Shown: piece by piece, positions 23,545 to 32,190 of the stretch
Layout: each line of letters opens with the position of its first letter
Numbering within the stretch: the stretch's first letter is position 1
NCBI RefSeq assembly: GCF_016093545.1
Contig: NZ_JADKYX010000031.1
Location: 1-43,772 of the forward strand
Direction of reading: 5' to 3'
DNA length: 43,772 nucleotides
Source of the DNA: Massilia rhizosphaerae
GTDB lineage: Bacteria; Pseudomonadota; Gammaproteobacteria; Burkholderiales; Burkholderiaceae_D
The notes under the pieces: model-generated
Told to the model about the DNA's origin: nothing
Database searches by the model: none
The model's input: only the letters and a program-made list of their open reading frames with translations
Position numbers and translations under genes: made by a program

Positions 23545-25551
23545 ATGCAGAATTCCGAATCGACGACTTCCTCCGGCTGCGGCGCCGTGTGCGCCGTGCT
23601 CCGCGCCGACGCTTCCGACGAGCGCACGGTCGCCCGCGCGGCGCAACTGGCCGCGCCGTCCGGAGCGCCATGGCATGCGGTGCTCGTCGAGAATGCGCAG
23701 ACCCGCCGCCGCGGCGAGGCCGCGCGCCTGCGCACGCTCGAACTGCTGCGCCAGGCACACGGCCGGGGCGCCGTGACGGCCGTGCTGGAAGGACGCGACG
23801 CGGCCGCCGTCGCCGCCGCGTACGCGCGCCGCCACGGCTGCGCGACGGCCGTGCTGGCGCGCGAGGCCGCGGCCGCGCGGTGGCAAGCGCCGTTCGCGCG
23901 CCGGCTGGTGCGGGCTGCGCCGGGGCTGGATCTCGTCGAAGTCGCGGCGCCGGCGGACGACGTCGCCGCGCCGTCCGCCGGACTCGCGCCGGATGCGCGT
24001 CCCGACGGCGCGCCGGCGCGGCGCCGCTACCTGGCCGCCGTCGGCGCCAGCCTGGCGACGGCCCTCGTCGCGCTGCCGTTGCTGCCGCTGCTGGACGTCG
24101 CCAACGTCGGTATGCTGTTCCTGCTGACCGTGGTCCTCGTCGCGATCCGCCTGGGCCGCGGACCGGCGATCGCGGCCACGCTCGTCGGCTTTTGCGCGCT
24201 GGTGCTCGCGGCCCCGCGCCGCCAGTACGACGTCAGCGAATTCAAATACACGGTGGCGCTGGCCGTGATGCTGGCCGTCGGCTGGATCACGGCGCGCCTG
24301 ACCTCGGACCTGCGCGAACAGGCTCAGGCCGCCATCGGGCGCGAGGCGCGCACGCGCGCGCTGTACGAATTCGCCCGCGCGCTGTCGGTCGCGCTGCAGA
24401 CGGAGCAGGTGTTCGAGATCACCCGGCGCTTCCTCGCGCGCAGTTTCGACGCCCGCGCCGCCATCCTGCTGCCGGACGACGCCGGCCGGCTGCGCTGGCC
24501 GGAACCCGGCTGCGAGGCGGACGAGCGCGCGCCGGTGTTGAGCGTGCTGGACATGGCGGCCGCCCAGTGGACGTTCGACCACGCGGCGCCGGCCGGCGCG
24601 GGGACGTCCACCTTGCCCAGCAACCCTTACCTGTACCTGCCGCTGCTGGCGCCGATGCGTTCGCGCGGCGTGCTGGCCGTGCGCGTGCCCGACGTCGCGG
24701 CGCTGCTCGTGCCGGAACGGCGCGAGCTGCTGGACGCGTTCGCCGCGCTGGCCGCCATCGCGCTGGAGCGCGTGCATTACGTGGACGTGGCGCAGGACGC
24801 GGTCGTGCGCATGGAGGGCGAACGCCTGCGCAACTCGCTGCTGGCCGCGTTGTCGCACGACTTGCGCACGCCGCTGACGGGGCTCGTCGGCCTGTCCGAG
24901 TCGCTGACCTTGTCCCGGCCTCCGCTGGCCGCCGCGCAGATGGAGCTGGCGCATGCCCTGCGCGACGAGGCCAGGCGCATGAGCACCCTCGTCGCCAATC
25001 TGCTCGACATGGCGCGCATCCAGAGCGGCGGCGTGAAGCTCAACCTGCAGTGGCAGGTGATCGAGGAGACGATCGGCAGCGCCTTGCATGCCTGCCGCTG
25101 GCAGCTGGGGGCGCGCACGGTCGGCACGCGCATTCCGCGCGGCCTGCCGCTCGTGCGCTTCGACGCCACGCTGCTCGAGCGGGTGCTATGCAATCTGCTG
25201 GAAAACGCTGGCAAGTACACGCCGCCCCACGCGACGGTGACGGTGGCGGCGTGCGCGGACGACGGCCGGCTGCGTGTCACGGTGTCCGACGACGGCCCGG
25301 GCCTGCCGGCCGGCCGCGAGGACGCGCTCTTCGAAAAATTCGTGCGCGGCCAGCAGGAATCGAATATCGCCGGCGTGGGTCTGGGCCTGGCCATCTGCCG
25401 CGCCATCGTCGAAGCCCATGGCGGGGGCATGCGCGCCTGGAACCTGCCCGACGCCGGCGCCTGCTTCGAACTGAGCCTGCCGCTGGGCGAACCGCCGCCG
25501 CTGCCCGAGCTCGAAACCAACGACACCCGAACCGACCAGCATGAACATTGA
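23545..25551 (+). CDS. KdpD-like sensor histidine kinase lacking the N-terminal KdpD domain
   Basis: 668-aa kinase from ATG 23545 (an in-frame ATG at 23509 is possible). Domains in order: a Usp-like domain (about 14-140) as found in KdpD, a DUF4118 membrane module (about 168-265; VANVGMLFLLTVVLVAIRLGRGPAI is KdpD-like), a GAF-like region (about 280-420), HisKA with phospho-acceptor His438 in ALSHDLRTPLTGL, and HATPase (NLLENAGKYTP, DDGPGLP, GVGLGLAI). The ~210-residue Walker-containing KdpD domain that starts classical KdpD is absent. The gene overlaps the KdpE-like regulator by 11 bp and is divergent from a KimA-like transporter; no kdpFABC is in view. It likely senses K+ or turgor. Confidence 0.9.
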   Translation: MQNSESTTSSGCGAVCAVLRADASDERTVARAAQLAAPSGAPWHAVLVENAQTRRRGEAARLRTLELLRQAHGRGAVTAVLEGRDAAAVAAAYARRHGCATAVLAREAAAARWQAPFARRLVRAAPGLDLVEVAAPADDVAAPSAGLAPDARPDGAPARRRYLAAVGASLATALVALPLLPLLDVANVGMLFLLTVVLVAIRLGRGPAIAATLVGFCALVLAAPRRQYDVSEFKYTVALAVMLAVGWITARLTSDLREQAQAAIGREARTRALYEFARALSVALQTEQVFEITRRFLARSFDARAAILLPDDAGRLRWPEPGCEADERAPVLSVLDMAAAQWTFDHAAPAGAGTSTLPSNPYLYLPLLAPMRSRGVLAVRVPDVAALLVPERRELLDAFAALAAIALERVHYVDVAQDAVVRMEGERLRNSLLAALSHDLRTPLTGLVGLSESLTLSRPPLAAAQMELAHALRDEARRMSTLVANLLDMARIQSGGVKLNLQWQVIEETIGSALHACRWQLGARTVGTRIPRGLPLVRFDATLLERVLCNLLENAGKYTPPHATVTVAACADDGRLRVTVSDDGPGLPAGREDALFEKFVRGQQESNIAGVGLGLAICRAIVEAHGGGMRAWNLPDAGACFELSLPLGEPPPLPELETNDTRTDQHEH

Positions 25552-26239
25552 ATCCGCCGCACCCGTCGCCCTCATCGTCGAAGACGAGCCGCAAATCCGC
25601 CGCTTCGTGCGGATGGCCCTCGAAGGCGAGGGCTGGCAGGTGCACCAGTCCGAGACCCTCAAGCGCGGCATGATCGACGCCGGCACGCGCACGCCGGACC
25701 TCATCATCGTCGACCTCGGCCTGCCCGACGGCGACGGCGTGCAACTGATCCGCGACGTGCGCGGCTGGAGCCCCGTGCCCATCATCGTGCTGTCCGCGCG
25801 CATCGACGAGGCGGACAAGATCACGGCGCTGGACGCCGGCGCCGACGACTACCTGACCAAGCCGTTCGGCATCGGCGAGCTGCTCGCGCGCGTGCGCGCG
25901 GCGCTGCGGCGCCAGCACAAGGCGGGCGGGGAGCCGTCCGCGCGCATCGTGTTCGGGGGCGTCGAGGTCGACCTGCACAAGCGCACGGTCCAGCGCGACG
26001 GCCAGCCCGTGCACCTGACGCCGACGGAATACAAGCTGCTGTCCGTGCTGGTCGCGAACCTGGGCCGCGTGGTCACCGCGCCGCAGCTGCTGCGCGAGGT
26101 ATGGGGCCCGTCCAACGCGGACAATGGCCACTACGTGCGCATCTATATGGGGCATCTGCGCCAGAAGCTGGAAGACGATCCCGCGCAGCCGCGCCACTTG
26201 CTCACCGAGACGGCGGTCGGTTATCGGCTGCAGCCCTGA
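25541..26239 (+). CDS. KdpE-like OmpR-family response regulator
   Basis: 232-aa two-component regulator whose ATG overlaps the end of the kinase gene, a sign of translational coupling. The receiver domain has the acidic pair EDE near residue 18, the phospho-acceptor Asp in IIVDLGLPDGDG, a Ser/Thr at VLSAR and the Lys in DDYLTKPFG. The C-terminal winged helix has HLTPTEYKLLSVLVANLGRV, QLLREVWG and the YMGHLRQKLE recognition region, a pattern that closely matches KdpE. It probably activates the KimA-like gene through the GTAAA repeats at 23479-23494 (inference). Confidence 0.94.
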   Translation: MNIESAAPVALIVEDEPQIRRFVRMALEGEGWQVHQSETLKRGMIDAGTRTPDLIIVDLGLPDGDGVQLIRDVRGWSPVPIIVLSARIDEADKITALDAGADDYLTKPFGIGELLARVRAALRRQHKAGGEPSARIVFGGVEVDLHKRTVQRDGQPVHLTPTEYKLLSVLVANLGRVVTAPQLLREVWGPSNADNGHYVRIYMGHLRQKLEDDPAQPRHLLTETAVGYRLQP

Positions 26240-26341
26240 GGTGCCGCGAACCGGCGGCGCCCTTGAGGGCCGCTAAGGACAGCGAATGTTTCATATCGTA
26301 ATGTTTTATTTCTCAAATGAATCATTACGAAGGAGCGTGAC

Positions 26342-27025
26342 ATGACGAAACGAACACTTGCCGTGCTGGCAATGGGCGCCGCTGCGGGCGCATTGCCCGC
26401 GGCGCAAGGGGCGACGCTGAGTTACAGCGCCGCCGAAGCGATGGCCACGACCAACTGGACCGACGTCCTCAGTTTCTCGAAGTTCGATACGAGCCTGGGG
26501 ACGCTCACGTCGATCCGGTTCGACCTCACCGGCGTCGTACAGGGCATCGGCAACGCCGAGAGCCTGGACGCGTCGCCCACCTCGGTGACACTGAGCCTGG
26601 GATCGCTGCTCGGCCTGACCCGGCCGGACCACAGCACGCTCGTGCTGGCCAATCCGGTCTTCAGCCAGAATTTCGATTTGATGGCGTATGACGGCGTCAT
26701 CGATTTCGGCGGGACGTCCGGCGCGACGACGGGGAGCGTGTCGGCATCCGGCGCGAACTTATTCGTCAGCAGCGACGCCGGCGACCTGGCGCTGTTCTCC
26801 GCGCCGGGCGGCGGCACCATCGACCTGGGCCTCTCCGCCAGCGGCAATTCGTACGGTTCGGGTTCGGGCAACCTGATCACGCAATTCCGTACCGGGGCGG
26901 CGGGCAGCGCGCAGGTGACCTATACCTTTTCGCCCCTGGCGACCGTGGCGGAGCCGGGCAGCCTGGCGCTGATCTGCGGCGGACTGGGGCTGGTCGGCGC
27001 GGCGCGGCGCCGCAGGAAGGGGTGA
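26342..27025 (+). CDS. Choice-of-anchor/PEP-CTERM-type surface protein with a variant (AEP) motif
   Basis: 227-aa exported protein, ATG 26342 with an AAGGAG site. It has a signal peptide (MTKRTLAVLAMGAAAGALPA..., cleaved near AQGA), a beta-rich middle with FDTSLGTLTSIRFDL that fits the choice-of-anchor E type domain, and a C-terminal sorting tail: VAEPGSLALICGGLGLVG followed by an Arg cluster. The canonical motif is VPEP; here the first Pro is Ala, which may reduce recognition by the exosortase (EpsH/XrtA). The next gene is a close paralogue with an intact motif. It is probably an extracellular matrix or surface-associated protein of unknown ligand. Confidence 0.87.
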   Translation: MTKRTLAVLAMGAAAGALPAAQGATLSYSAAEAMATTNWTDVLSFSKFDTSLGTLTSIRFDLTGVVQGIGNAESLDASPTSVTLSLGSLLGLTRPDHSTLVLANPVFSQNFDLMAYDGVIDFGGTSGATTGSVSASGANLFVSSDAGDLALFSAPGGGTIDLGLSASGNSYGSGSGNLITQFRTGAAGSAQVTYTFSPLATVAEPGSLALICGGLGLVGAARRRRKG

Positions 27026-27107
27026 TCCGGCAGCGTCGCAACCTCGGGTCAGGGCGCCATCGTGCTAAATGGTATATGCATATGGAAATTTTGTTCATTA
27101 TCCAAGT

Positions 27108-27113
27108 TATAAT
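27108..27113 (+). promoter_or_regulatory. Candidate -10 box of the second PEP-CTERM gene
   Basis: A consensus TATAAT lies 52 bases before ATG 27165, within a markedly AT-rich spacer. No good -35 hexamer is seen at 16-18 bp spacing, so promoter use is tentative. Confidence 0.4.
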
Positions 27114-27164
27114 AGAAAGCTGCAGTACCTGTTAGCAACTTGATATGAAAGCATAAAAGGGATA

Positions 27165-27851
27165 ATGAAGAAGACATTTGCATGCATGGCGCTCGCCGCC
27201 GCCCTGGCACCGTTCGCATCCGCGCACGCGGCCGTGATCACCTACACCGACAGCAAGGCGCTGACCACGACCAATTGGTCGGACGCGCTGTCGTTTTCCA
27301 AGTTCGACACCAGCCTGGGCACGCTGACGTCGATCCGTTTCGACCTGGAAGGCGTCGTGCAGGGCGTCGGCAGCGCGGAAAGCCTGGACACGTCCGCGTC
27401 GACGGTCACCCTGTCGCTGGGTTCCCTGCTGGGGCTGACCCGTCCGGACCACACCACGCTGGTGGTGACGAATCCGGTCTTCACCCAGACCTTCGATTTC
27501 ACCGCGTTCGACAACTCGGCCAACTTCGCCGGCACCTCGGGCGGCAGCACCGGCACCGTGTCGGCGACGGGCTCGAATTTCTTCGTCAGCAATAACGCGA
27601 GCGACTTCGCTCTGTTCTCGTCCCTGGGCGGCGGCACGATCGCCCTGGGCATCGACGCCATCGGCAATTCCAGCGGCACGGGCTCGGGTAACCTGATCAC
27701 GCAATTCAATACGGCGGCGTCGGGTGTCGCGAAGGTCACCTATACCTACACGCCGACGACGCCGACCGGCGACGTCCCGGAGCCCGCCAGCCTGGCGCTG
27801 ATCTGCGGCGGCCTGGGCCTGCTCGGCGCGATTCGCCGCAAGAAGGCGTAA
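27165..27851 (+). CDS. Choice-of-anchor/PEP-CTERM sorting-domain protein
   Basis: 228-aa exported paralogue of the protein encoded 139 bp upstream; the two can be aligned along their whole length (for example FDTSLGTLTSIRFDL in both). The signal peptide MKKTFACMALAAALAPFASAHA ends in an AHA-type cleavage site. The C-terminus is a canonical PEP-CTERM: DVPEPASLALICGGLGLLG, a short hydrophobic helix and RRKKA. Exosortase would cleave at PEP and release or anchor the product in the exopolysaccharide matrix. The AT-rich spacer before it holds a TATAAT at 27108 and the start has an AAGGG site, so it may have its own promoter. Confidence 0.93.
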   Translation: MKKTFACMALAAALAPFASAHAAVITYTDSKALTTTNWSDALSFSKFDTSLGTLTSIRFDLEGVVQGVGSAESLDTSASTVTLSLGSLLGLTRPDHTTLVVTNPVFTQTFDFTAFDNSANFAGTSGGSTGTVSATGSNFFVSNNASDFALFSSLGGGTIALGIDAIGNSSGTGSGNLITQFNTAASGVAKVTYTYTPTTPTGDVPEPASLALICGGLGLLGAIRRKKA

Positions 27852-27872
27852 TACCCCGCTTCCGGAACTCGG

Positions 27873-28763
27873 TCAGGGCACCTGGCGCTGCAGCGCCGGG
27901 TCGCCCTTCAACGCCAGCGGCAGCGCCCTGGCCCAGCGGTTGACCGATAAGGAAAACGTCAGCGCGCGCACCTGGTGATACCAGCCGGCCGGCACGTACA
28001 GCATGTCGCCGGGTTCGACGATGCATTCGACGAGCGTGGCCCGGCGCGCGAGCGGATAGGTGTCGAAGTCCGGATGTTCCGGGTCGAACGGCGAGCCGAC
28101 CAGCACGGGGTTCGCCTCGCGCACGTACAGGAATTCGTCGTGGTGGGGCGGTGCGAGCACGATTTTTTTCCTGCCCCACACCTGCGCGAAGATGTTGTCG
28201 TCGTAGTCGCAATGCAGCGGCGTCACCGTGCCGGCGGGGCCGAGCCAGAACCGCGGCGGGCCCATCTTGCCGAAATAGCCGGGCCAGTGGCACATCCCGT
28301 TCAACGCATTGAGCTCCAGGTTGCCGACGTACGGCGGCAATCCATCCGCCGCGTGCGCGACGAGATCCAGATACGCCGCCATCGACAGGTCGCGCATCGC
28401 GCGGTCGGGCGCGAACGCCGTGCCGATGTAGTCGCCGACGCGGGCCCGCACGGGCAGGGCGCCGAAGCGCTCGCGCAGGACCTCGGGCGTGAGCGTGCAA
28501 AGAGGCCAGCGGCCGACCACGCCCGCGATCATGAACGGCTGTCCCCGTTCCGCCTGGGCCTGGAACGCGGCGCGGGTCGGCGACTTGAAGCGGGGGACGG
28601 CGGCCAGCGGCGGGAGCGCGCGCGCCGCCGCGCGGATCGCCGCGCGCATGGCCGCGATCGACGTCACGCCGCGCACGGCGGCCGCCTTGCGGGCGCGGGC
28701 GTCGGGCGCCGCCGGATCGGGGAAGGGGTCGTGCGTGCGGGTCACCTGCGCTCTTTCGGACAT
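27873..28763 (-). CDS. JmjC/cupin-like Fe(II)/2-oxoglutarate-type oxygenase
   Basis: 296-aa protein of the cupin_8/JmjC type. Metal-binding residues are visible: HCDYDDN near residue 188 (His-x-Asp pair) and the distal His in VPAGWYHQV near residue 263, with FAQVWGRKKIVLAPP between, the usual core of FIH-like hydroxylases. Upstream, RGQPFMIAGVVGRWP matches the family's P-x-v-i-rG-l-x-W start. The start ATG 28763 has a weak site. Such enzymes hydroxylate protein side chains or small molecules using O2 and 2-oxoglutarate; the substrate here is unknown. It faces the PEP-CTERM genes tail to tail and is separated from the MFS gene upstream by 62 bp. Confidence 0.86.
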   Translation of the reverse strand: MSERAQVTRTHDPFPDPAAPDARARKAAAVRGVTSIAAMRAAIRAAARALPPLAAVPRFKSPTRAAFQAQAERGQPFMIAGVVGRWPLCTLTPEVLRERFGALPVRARVGDYIGTAFAPDRAMRDLSMAAYLDLVAHAADGLPPYVGNLELNALNGMCHWPGYFGKMGPPRFWLGPAGTVTPLHCDYDDNIFAQVWGRKKIVLAPPHHDEFLYVREANPVLVGSPFDPEHPDFDTYPLARRATLVECIVEPGDMLYVPAGWYHQVRALTFSLSVNRWARALPLALKGDPALQRQVP

Positions 28764-28825
28764 CGTTGCGGGGTCGGGCCCCGCATGATACGGAAAGCGG
28801 GGCGCCCCGGCAAGCCGGCCCGGGG

Positions 28826-30160
28826 TCAGGCCGGCGTCGCGTCGCGCGCCTTGACGACGCCGCGGAACACCAGGAACGTGGCCACGAGGCTGACCGCGCC
28901 GGCGCACGCCATCCAGTAGCCGGGCGCCGCCTTGTCGCCGGTGGTTTCGATCAGCCACGTGGACACGAGCGGCGTCATGCCGCCGAACAGCGCCGTCGCG
29001 AGGCTGTACGCCAGCGAGAACCCGGTCGTGCGCACCTGCACGGGAATGATTTCCGTGAGCGCGACGAGGGTGGCGCCGTTGTAGCTGCCGTACAGGAAGG
29101 ACAGCCACAGCTCGATCATCACCATGTTGCCGAAGCTCGGATGCGCGATCAGCCAGGACAGCGCCGGATACGCCGTCACCGCCGCCAGCGCCGAGCAGAC
29201 GGCCATCACGGGCCAGCGCCCGATGCGGTCCGACACCGCGCCCATGACGGGCAGCCAGATGAAGTTCGACACGCCGACACACAAGGTCACGAGCAGACTG
29301 TCCTTGGTGGACAGCTTGAGGACGCTCTTGCCGAACGTGGGGGTGTACACGGTGATCAGGTAGAACGCCACCGTCGTCATCACCACCAGCATCATGCCCG
29401 CCGTGACGAGCGGCCAGTTGCGCCCTATCGTGCGCAGCATCTGGCGGAACGTCGGGTGGCTCTTCTGCGCCAGGTAGGCCTGGGTCTCCTGCAGCGAGCG
29501 GCGGATGACGAACACCACGGGAATGATCGAGCAGCCGATGAAGAACGGGATGCGCCAGCCCCAGTCCGCGATCGCGTCCTTCGGCAGGACCTGGTTGAGG
29601 CCATAGCCCAGTCCCGCGGCGAAGATCACGGCGACCTGCTGGCTGGCCGACTGCCAGCTGACGTAGAACCCCTTGTTGCCCGGCGTCGCCATCTCGGACA
29701 GGTAGACGGACACGCCGCCCAGTTCCACGCCGGCGGAAAAGCCCTGCAGCAGGCGGCCGAGCAGCACGAGCAGCGGCGCGAGGAGGCCGATGGTGGCATA
29801 GCCCGGGACGAACGCGATCAGCGCCGTGCCCGAGGCCATGATCGCCAGCGTCAGCACGAGGCCCTTGCGGCGGCCGATGCGGTCGACGTAGCTGCCCAGC
29901 AGGATGGCGCCCAGCGGACGCATGAAGAAGCCCGCGCCGAACGTGGCGAACGTCATCATCAGCGCAGCGTATTCGCTGGACTTCGGAAAGAACGCGCCCG
30001 CGATCTGGTGGGCGTAGAAGCCGAACAGGAAGAAATCATACATTTCGATGAAGTTCCCGCTCGTGACGCGGATGACCGCGCCGAGCTTCGACGGCGCGCG
30101 CGCCGTTGCCGGCGCGGCGGATGCTGCCTGGGGTGCCTTGGCGGCGGATTGGCTTGTCAT
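28826..30160 (-). CDS. MHS-family MFS transporter (citrate/tricarballylate:H+ type)
   Basis: 444-aa inner-membrane protein with about 12 helices. Metabolite:H+ symporter features are clear: NFIEMYDFFLFGFYAHQIA in helix 1, FFMRPLGAILLGSYVDRIGRRKGL (the MFS loop 2-3 motif), LLQGFSAGVELGGVSVYLSE, and IPVQVRTTGFSLAYSLATALFGG late in the protein. These match TcuC/CitA-type carboxylate importers. It is the last gene of a porin / binding-protein / MFS operon (14-bp gap to the binding protein). The expected substrate is a di- or tricarboxylate such as citrate. The start ATG 30160 has CAGGAA upstream. Confidence 0.92.
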   Translation of the reverse strand: MTSQSAAKAPQAASAAPATARAPSKLGAVIRVTSGNFIEMYDFFLFGFYAHQIAGAFFPKSSEYAALMMTFATFGAGFFMRPLGAILLGSYVDRIGRRKGLVLTLAIMASGTALIAFVPGYATIGLLAPLLVLLGRLLQGFSAGVELGGVSVYLSEMATPGNKGFYVSWQSASQQVAVIFAAGLGYGLNQVLPKDAIADWGWRIPFFIGCSIIPVVFVIRRSLQETQAYLAQKSHPTFRQMLRTIGRNWPLVTAGMMLVVMTTVAFYLITVYTPTFGKSVLKLSTKDSLLVTLCVGVSNFIWLPVMGAVSDRIGRWPVMAVCSALAAVTAYPALSWLIAHPSFGNMVMIELWLSFLYGSYNGATLVALTEIIPVQVRTTGFSLAYSLATALFGGMTPLVSTWLIETTGDKAAPGYWMACAGAVSLVATFLVFRGVVKARDATPA

Positions 30161-30174
30161 GACGATTCCTGGTT

Positions 30175-30966
30175 TCAGCGGGCGGCCGTCACCGGCTGCA
30201 GACCGGTCGCCTCGATGGCGGGCGCGTTCGCGGGTGCGGACAGGAAGCGCAGCAGGGCGCGCGCGGCGTCCGGGTGCGGCGCGCCGCGCACGACGGCGCC
30301 GGCGAACTGCGTCGTGAGCTGCACTTCCTGCGGCAGCAGGCCGACGATGTCGATGCCTTGCACCGGTTTCAGTTCGCTCTGTTGCTGGCAGCCGAAATCG
30401 GCGTCGCCGTGCGCGACGATCTCGCCCACCGGCGTCGCGGGGATCTGCGCCGCCTTGCCTTCCATCTGCCGCTCGATGCCCAGCTTGTCCAGCAACTGGT
30501 GTTTGATGTATTCGCCGCTCGCGCTGTCGGAATACGCGACGTGGCGCGCATGCAGGAACGCCTGGCGCAGGCCGTCGACGGTGCCGATGTCCGGCTTGGC
30601 CGCGCCGTGGCGAACGGCGCACGCGATCGGGGCGTTCGCGAGGACGACCTTGCTGCCCGGTTCCAGGCGGCCCTCGGCCATCAGCTTGTCCAGCGCGCCG
30701 CCGACCATGATGACGACGTCGATCGGCTCGCCGCGCGCGAGGCGGGCCGGGATCGCGTTCTTCGTGGCGCCCATCGACGGGCCCCATGCGGACACGAGGC
30801 GGTCGCCGCTGGTCCGTTCGAACTGGCCGGCCAGGTTCTTGTAGGCCTGGGCGAAGCCGCCCGAGCTGACGACGTGGACGTCGGCGGCGTGCGCCGCGCC
30901 GCTGGCGGCCAGCGCGACGGCGGCGAGCGCCGCGAGCAGCTTGCGTTGGGGTTGAAGTGGTCGCAT
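30175..30966 (-). CDS. Periplasmic binding protein (ModA-like type II fold) in a porin-MFS operon
   Basis: 263-aa exported protein. A signal peptide ends near GAAHAAD. The mature part looks like the ModA/SBP_bac_11 fold: VHVVSSGGFAQAYKNLAGQF, then PIDVVIMVGGALDKLM, VAYSDSASGEYIKHQLL and DADFGCQQQSELKP. It lies 24 bp after the porin gene and 14 bp before the MFS gene, all one strand. No ABC permease or ATPase is present nearby, so this binding protein probably works with the MFS carrier or as a sensor, an uncommon pairing. Molybdate binding is unlikely given the context; an organic anion is more probable (inference). Confidence 0.88.
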   Translation of the reverse strand: MRPLQPQRKLLAALAAVALAASGAAHAADVHVVSSGGFAQAYKNLAGQFERTSGDRLVSAWGPSMGATKNAIPARLARGEPIDVVIMVGGALDKLMAEGRLEPGSKVVLANAPIACAVRHGAAKPDIGTVDGLRQAFLHARHVAYSDSASGEYIKHQLLDKLGIERQMEGKAAQIPATPVGEIVAHGDADFGCQQQSELKPVQGIDIVGLLPQEVQLTTQFAGAVVRGAPHPDAARALLRFLSAPANAPAIEATGLQPVTAAR

Positions 30967-30990
30967 GTCGGTCTCCTTGTGGCTATGTAG

Positions 30991-32082
30991 TCAGAATGTG
31001 TGCTTGAGGCCCAGCGTGAGGCCGGCGCCGTGGCGGTCGTTGGCCCGCGCGGCGGTGAGGCCGGCGGCGTCGCCGCGCCACACGGTGTAGTCGGCTTCCG
31101 CATAGGCGGTGGTGCGGCGCGCGAGCGTCTTTTCGAGGAACAGGAACGCGCGGTCGAAGCCGTCGTCGCGGTAACCCGTCGCCTCGCGCCGGACGTCGTA
31201 CCAGGCCGTGGTGAGGAGCAGGCCATATGCCAGCGGACGGCTCACGCCCGCGGACAGCACCCGCTGGCGCACGGTCTTGCCCGGGCCGGTGTCGGCGTCG
31301 TTGCGGGCGGCGTTGGCCTTCACCTGCCAGGGGCCCAGGCGCACGGCCGTGCCCAGCGTCCAGGCGTCGAGCGGCAAGCCCTCGCGGCTGCGGAACCGCA
31401 TCGTCGCGCCGGAGACCACCCAGTCCGCGCGCCGGTACGCGAGCGCGACGCCGCGGGCGCTCGACGCCGACGCGTCGCCCGCCACTTCGCCCGCCGAATA
31501 CGCGGCGCGCGCCTGCCACGGGCCCGCGTCCGCCGTGTACTTGATCGTGTTGTCGAGGCGGTAGAAGTTGTCCGAGTAGCCGCTTGGGCCGTACTGGCGC
31601 CCGAACGCATGGGTGCCGAACGCGGTGTTGGAGAGGCCCGCCACGTTGACGTTCGGGTTGAAGGAGGCAAAGCGTTTGCCGAGCGGCTCGACGGGAACGA
31701 GGGCGTCGGACAGGAGGTTGGTCTGGCGTCCGGCGGCCACCTGGCCGTACGGGGTGTCGAGGCCGGCCCAGGCCAGGCGGTCGAACAGCCGGTCGCTCTT
31801 CGCCGCCGCGCCGGTGTCGGCATTGATGCCGCCTTCGAGCCGGAACAGGGCCTTCAGGCCGCCGCCGAGCGACTCCTGGCCCTTGATGCCCCAGCGGCTG
31901 GTGTTGTCGATGCCGCTGTTCACGGACGTGGTCGAGCCGGACGGCATCGGCTTGTTGTTGGCGGCCAGGCCGCCGGCGGCGCGCACGCCGACGTCGACGA
32001 TGCCGTACAGGTTGACGCCGTCCTGGGCGAGGCAGGTGCCGCTGGCGGCGAACAGCAGGGTGAGGGCGCAGGTGTGGCGCAC
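30991..32082 (-). CDS. Outer-membrane porin, betaproteobacterial OmpC-like trimer family
   Basis: 363-aa protein starting at GTG 32082, six bases after a strong AAGGAG; the open frame runs upstream without another ribosome-binding site. The signal peptide ends at LAQDGVNLYG, and DGVNLYGIVDVGV is the usual first strand of Gram-negative porin_4 proteins. SRWGIKGQESLGGGLKALF, RLAWAGLDTPYGQVAAGRQ and a C-terminal Phe (LGLKHTF) complete the beta-barrel signature. It heads the porin / binding-protein / MFS operon and is divergent from a LysR regulator, so it probably admits the same substrate. Confidence 0.94.
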   Translation of the reverse strand: MRHTCALTLLFAASGTCLAQDGVNLYGIVDVGVRAAGGLAANNKPMPSGSTTSVNSGIDNTSRWGIKGQESLGGGLKALFRLEGGINADTGAAAKSDRLFDRLAWAGLDTPYGQVAAGRQTNLLSDALVPVEPLGKRFASFNPNVNVAGLSNTAFGTHAFGRQYGPSGYSDNFYRLDNTIKYTADAGPWQARAAYSAGEVAGDASASSARGVALAYRRADWVVSGATMRFRSREGLPLDAWTLGTAVRLGPWQVKANAARNDADTGPGKTVRQRVLSAGVSRPLAYGLLLTTAWYDVRREATGYRDDGFDRAFLFLEKTLARRTTAYAEADYTVWRGDAAGLTAARANDRHGAGLTLGLKHTF

Positions 32083-32152
32083 GATGTCTCCTTGGTGGAT
32101 GCCTTCTTGGCGAGGCCGTGGTTGAGTGGAGCCATGATCCATCAAATGGCAT

Positions 32153-32171
32153 AATTTGATAATTGCAAATT
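32153..32171. promoter_or_regulatory. LysR-type binding dyad in the divergent region
   Basis: AATTTG-ATAATTG-CAAATT is a perfect 6-bp inverted repeat with a 7-bp spacer. It contains the T...A symmetrical arrangement typical of LysR boxes. It lies 19 bp before the lysR start and 70 bp before the porin start, where an autoregulatory and activating site is expected. Confidence 0.65.
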
Positions 32172-32190
32172 TCCAGCGTATTAATGCACC

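Noticed and set aside
30175..30966. Molybdate-binding protein of a ModABC transporter
   Set aside because: The fold is ModA-like, but there is no ModB/ModC, and the operon context (porin, carboxylate-type MFS, LysR) argues for an organic substrate.
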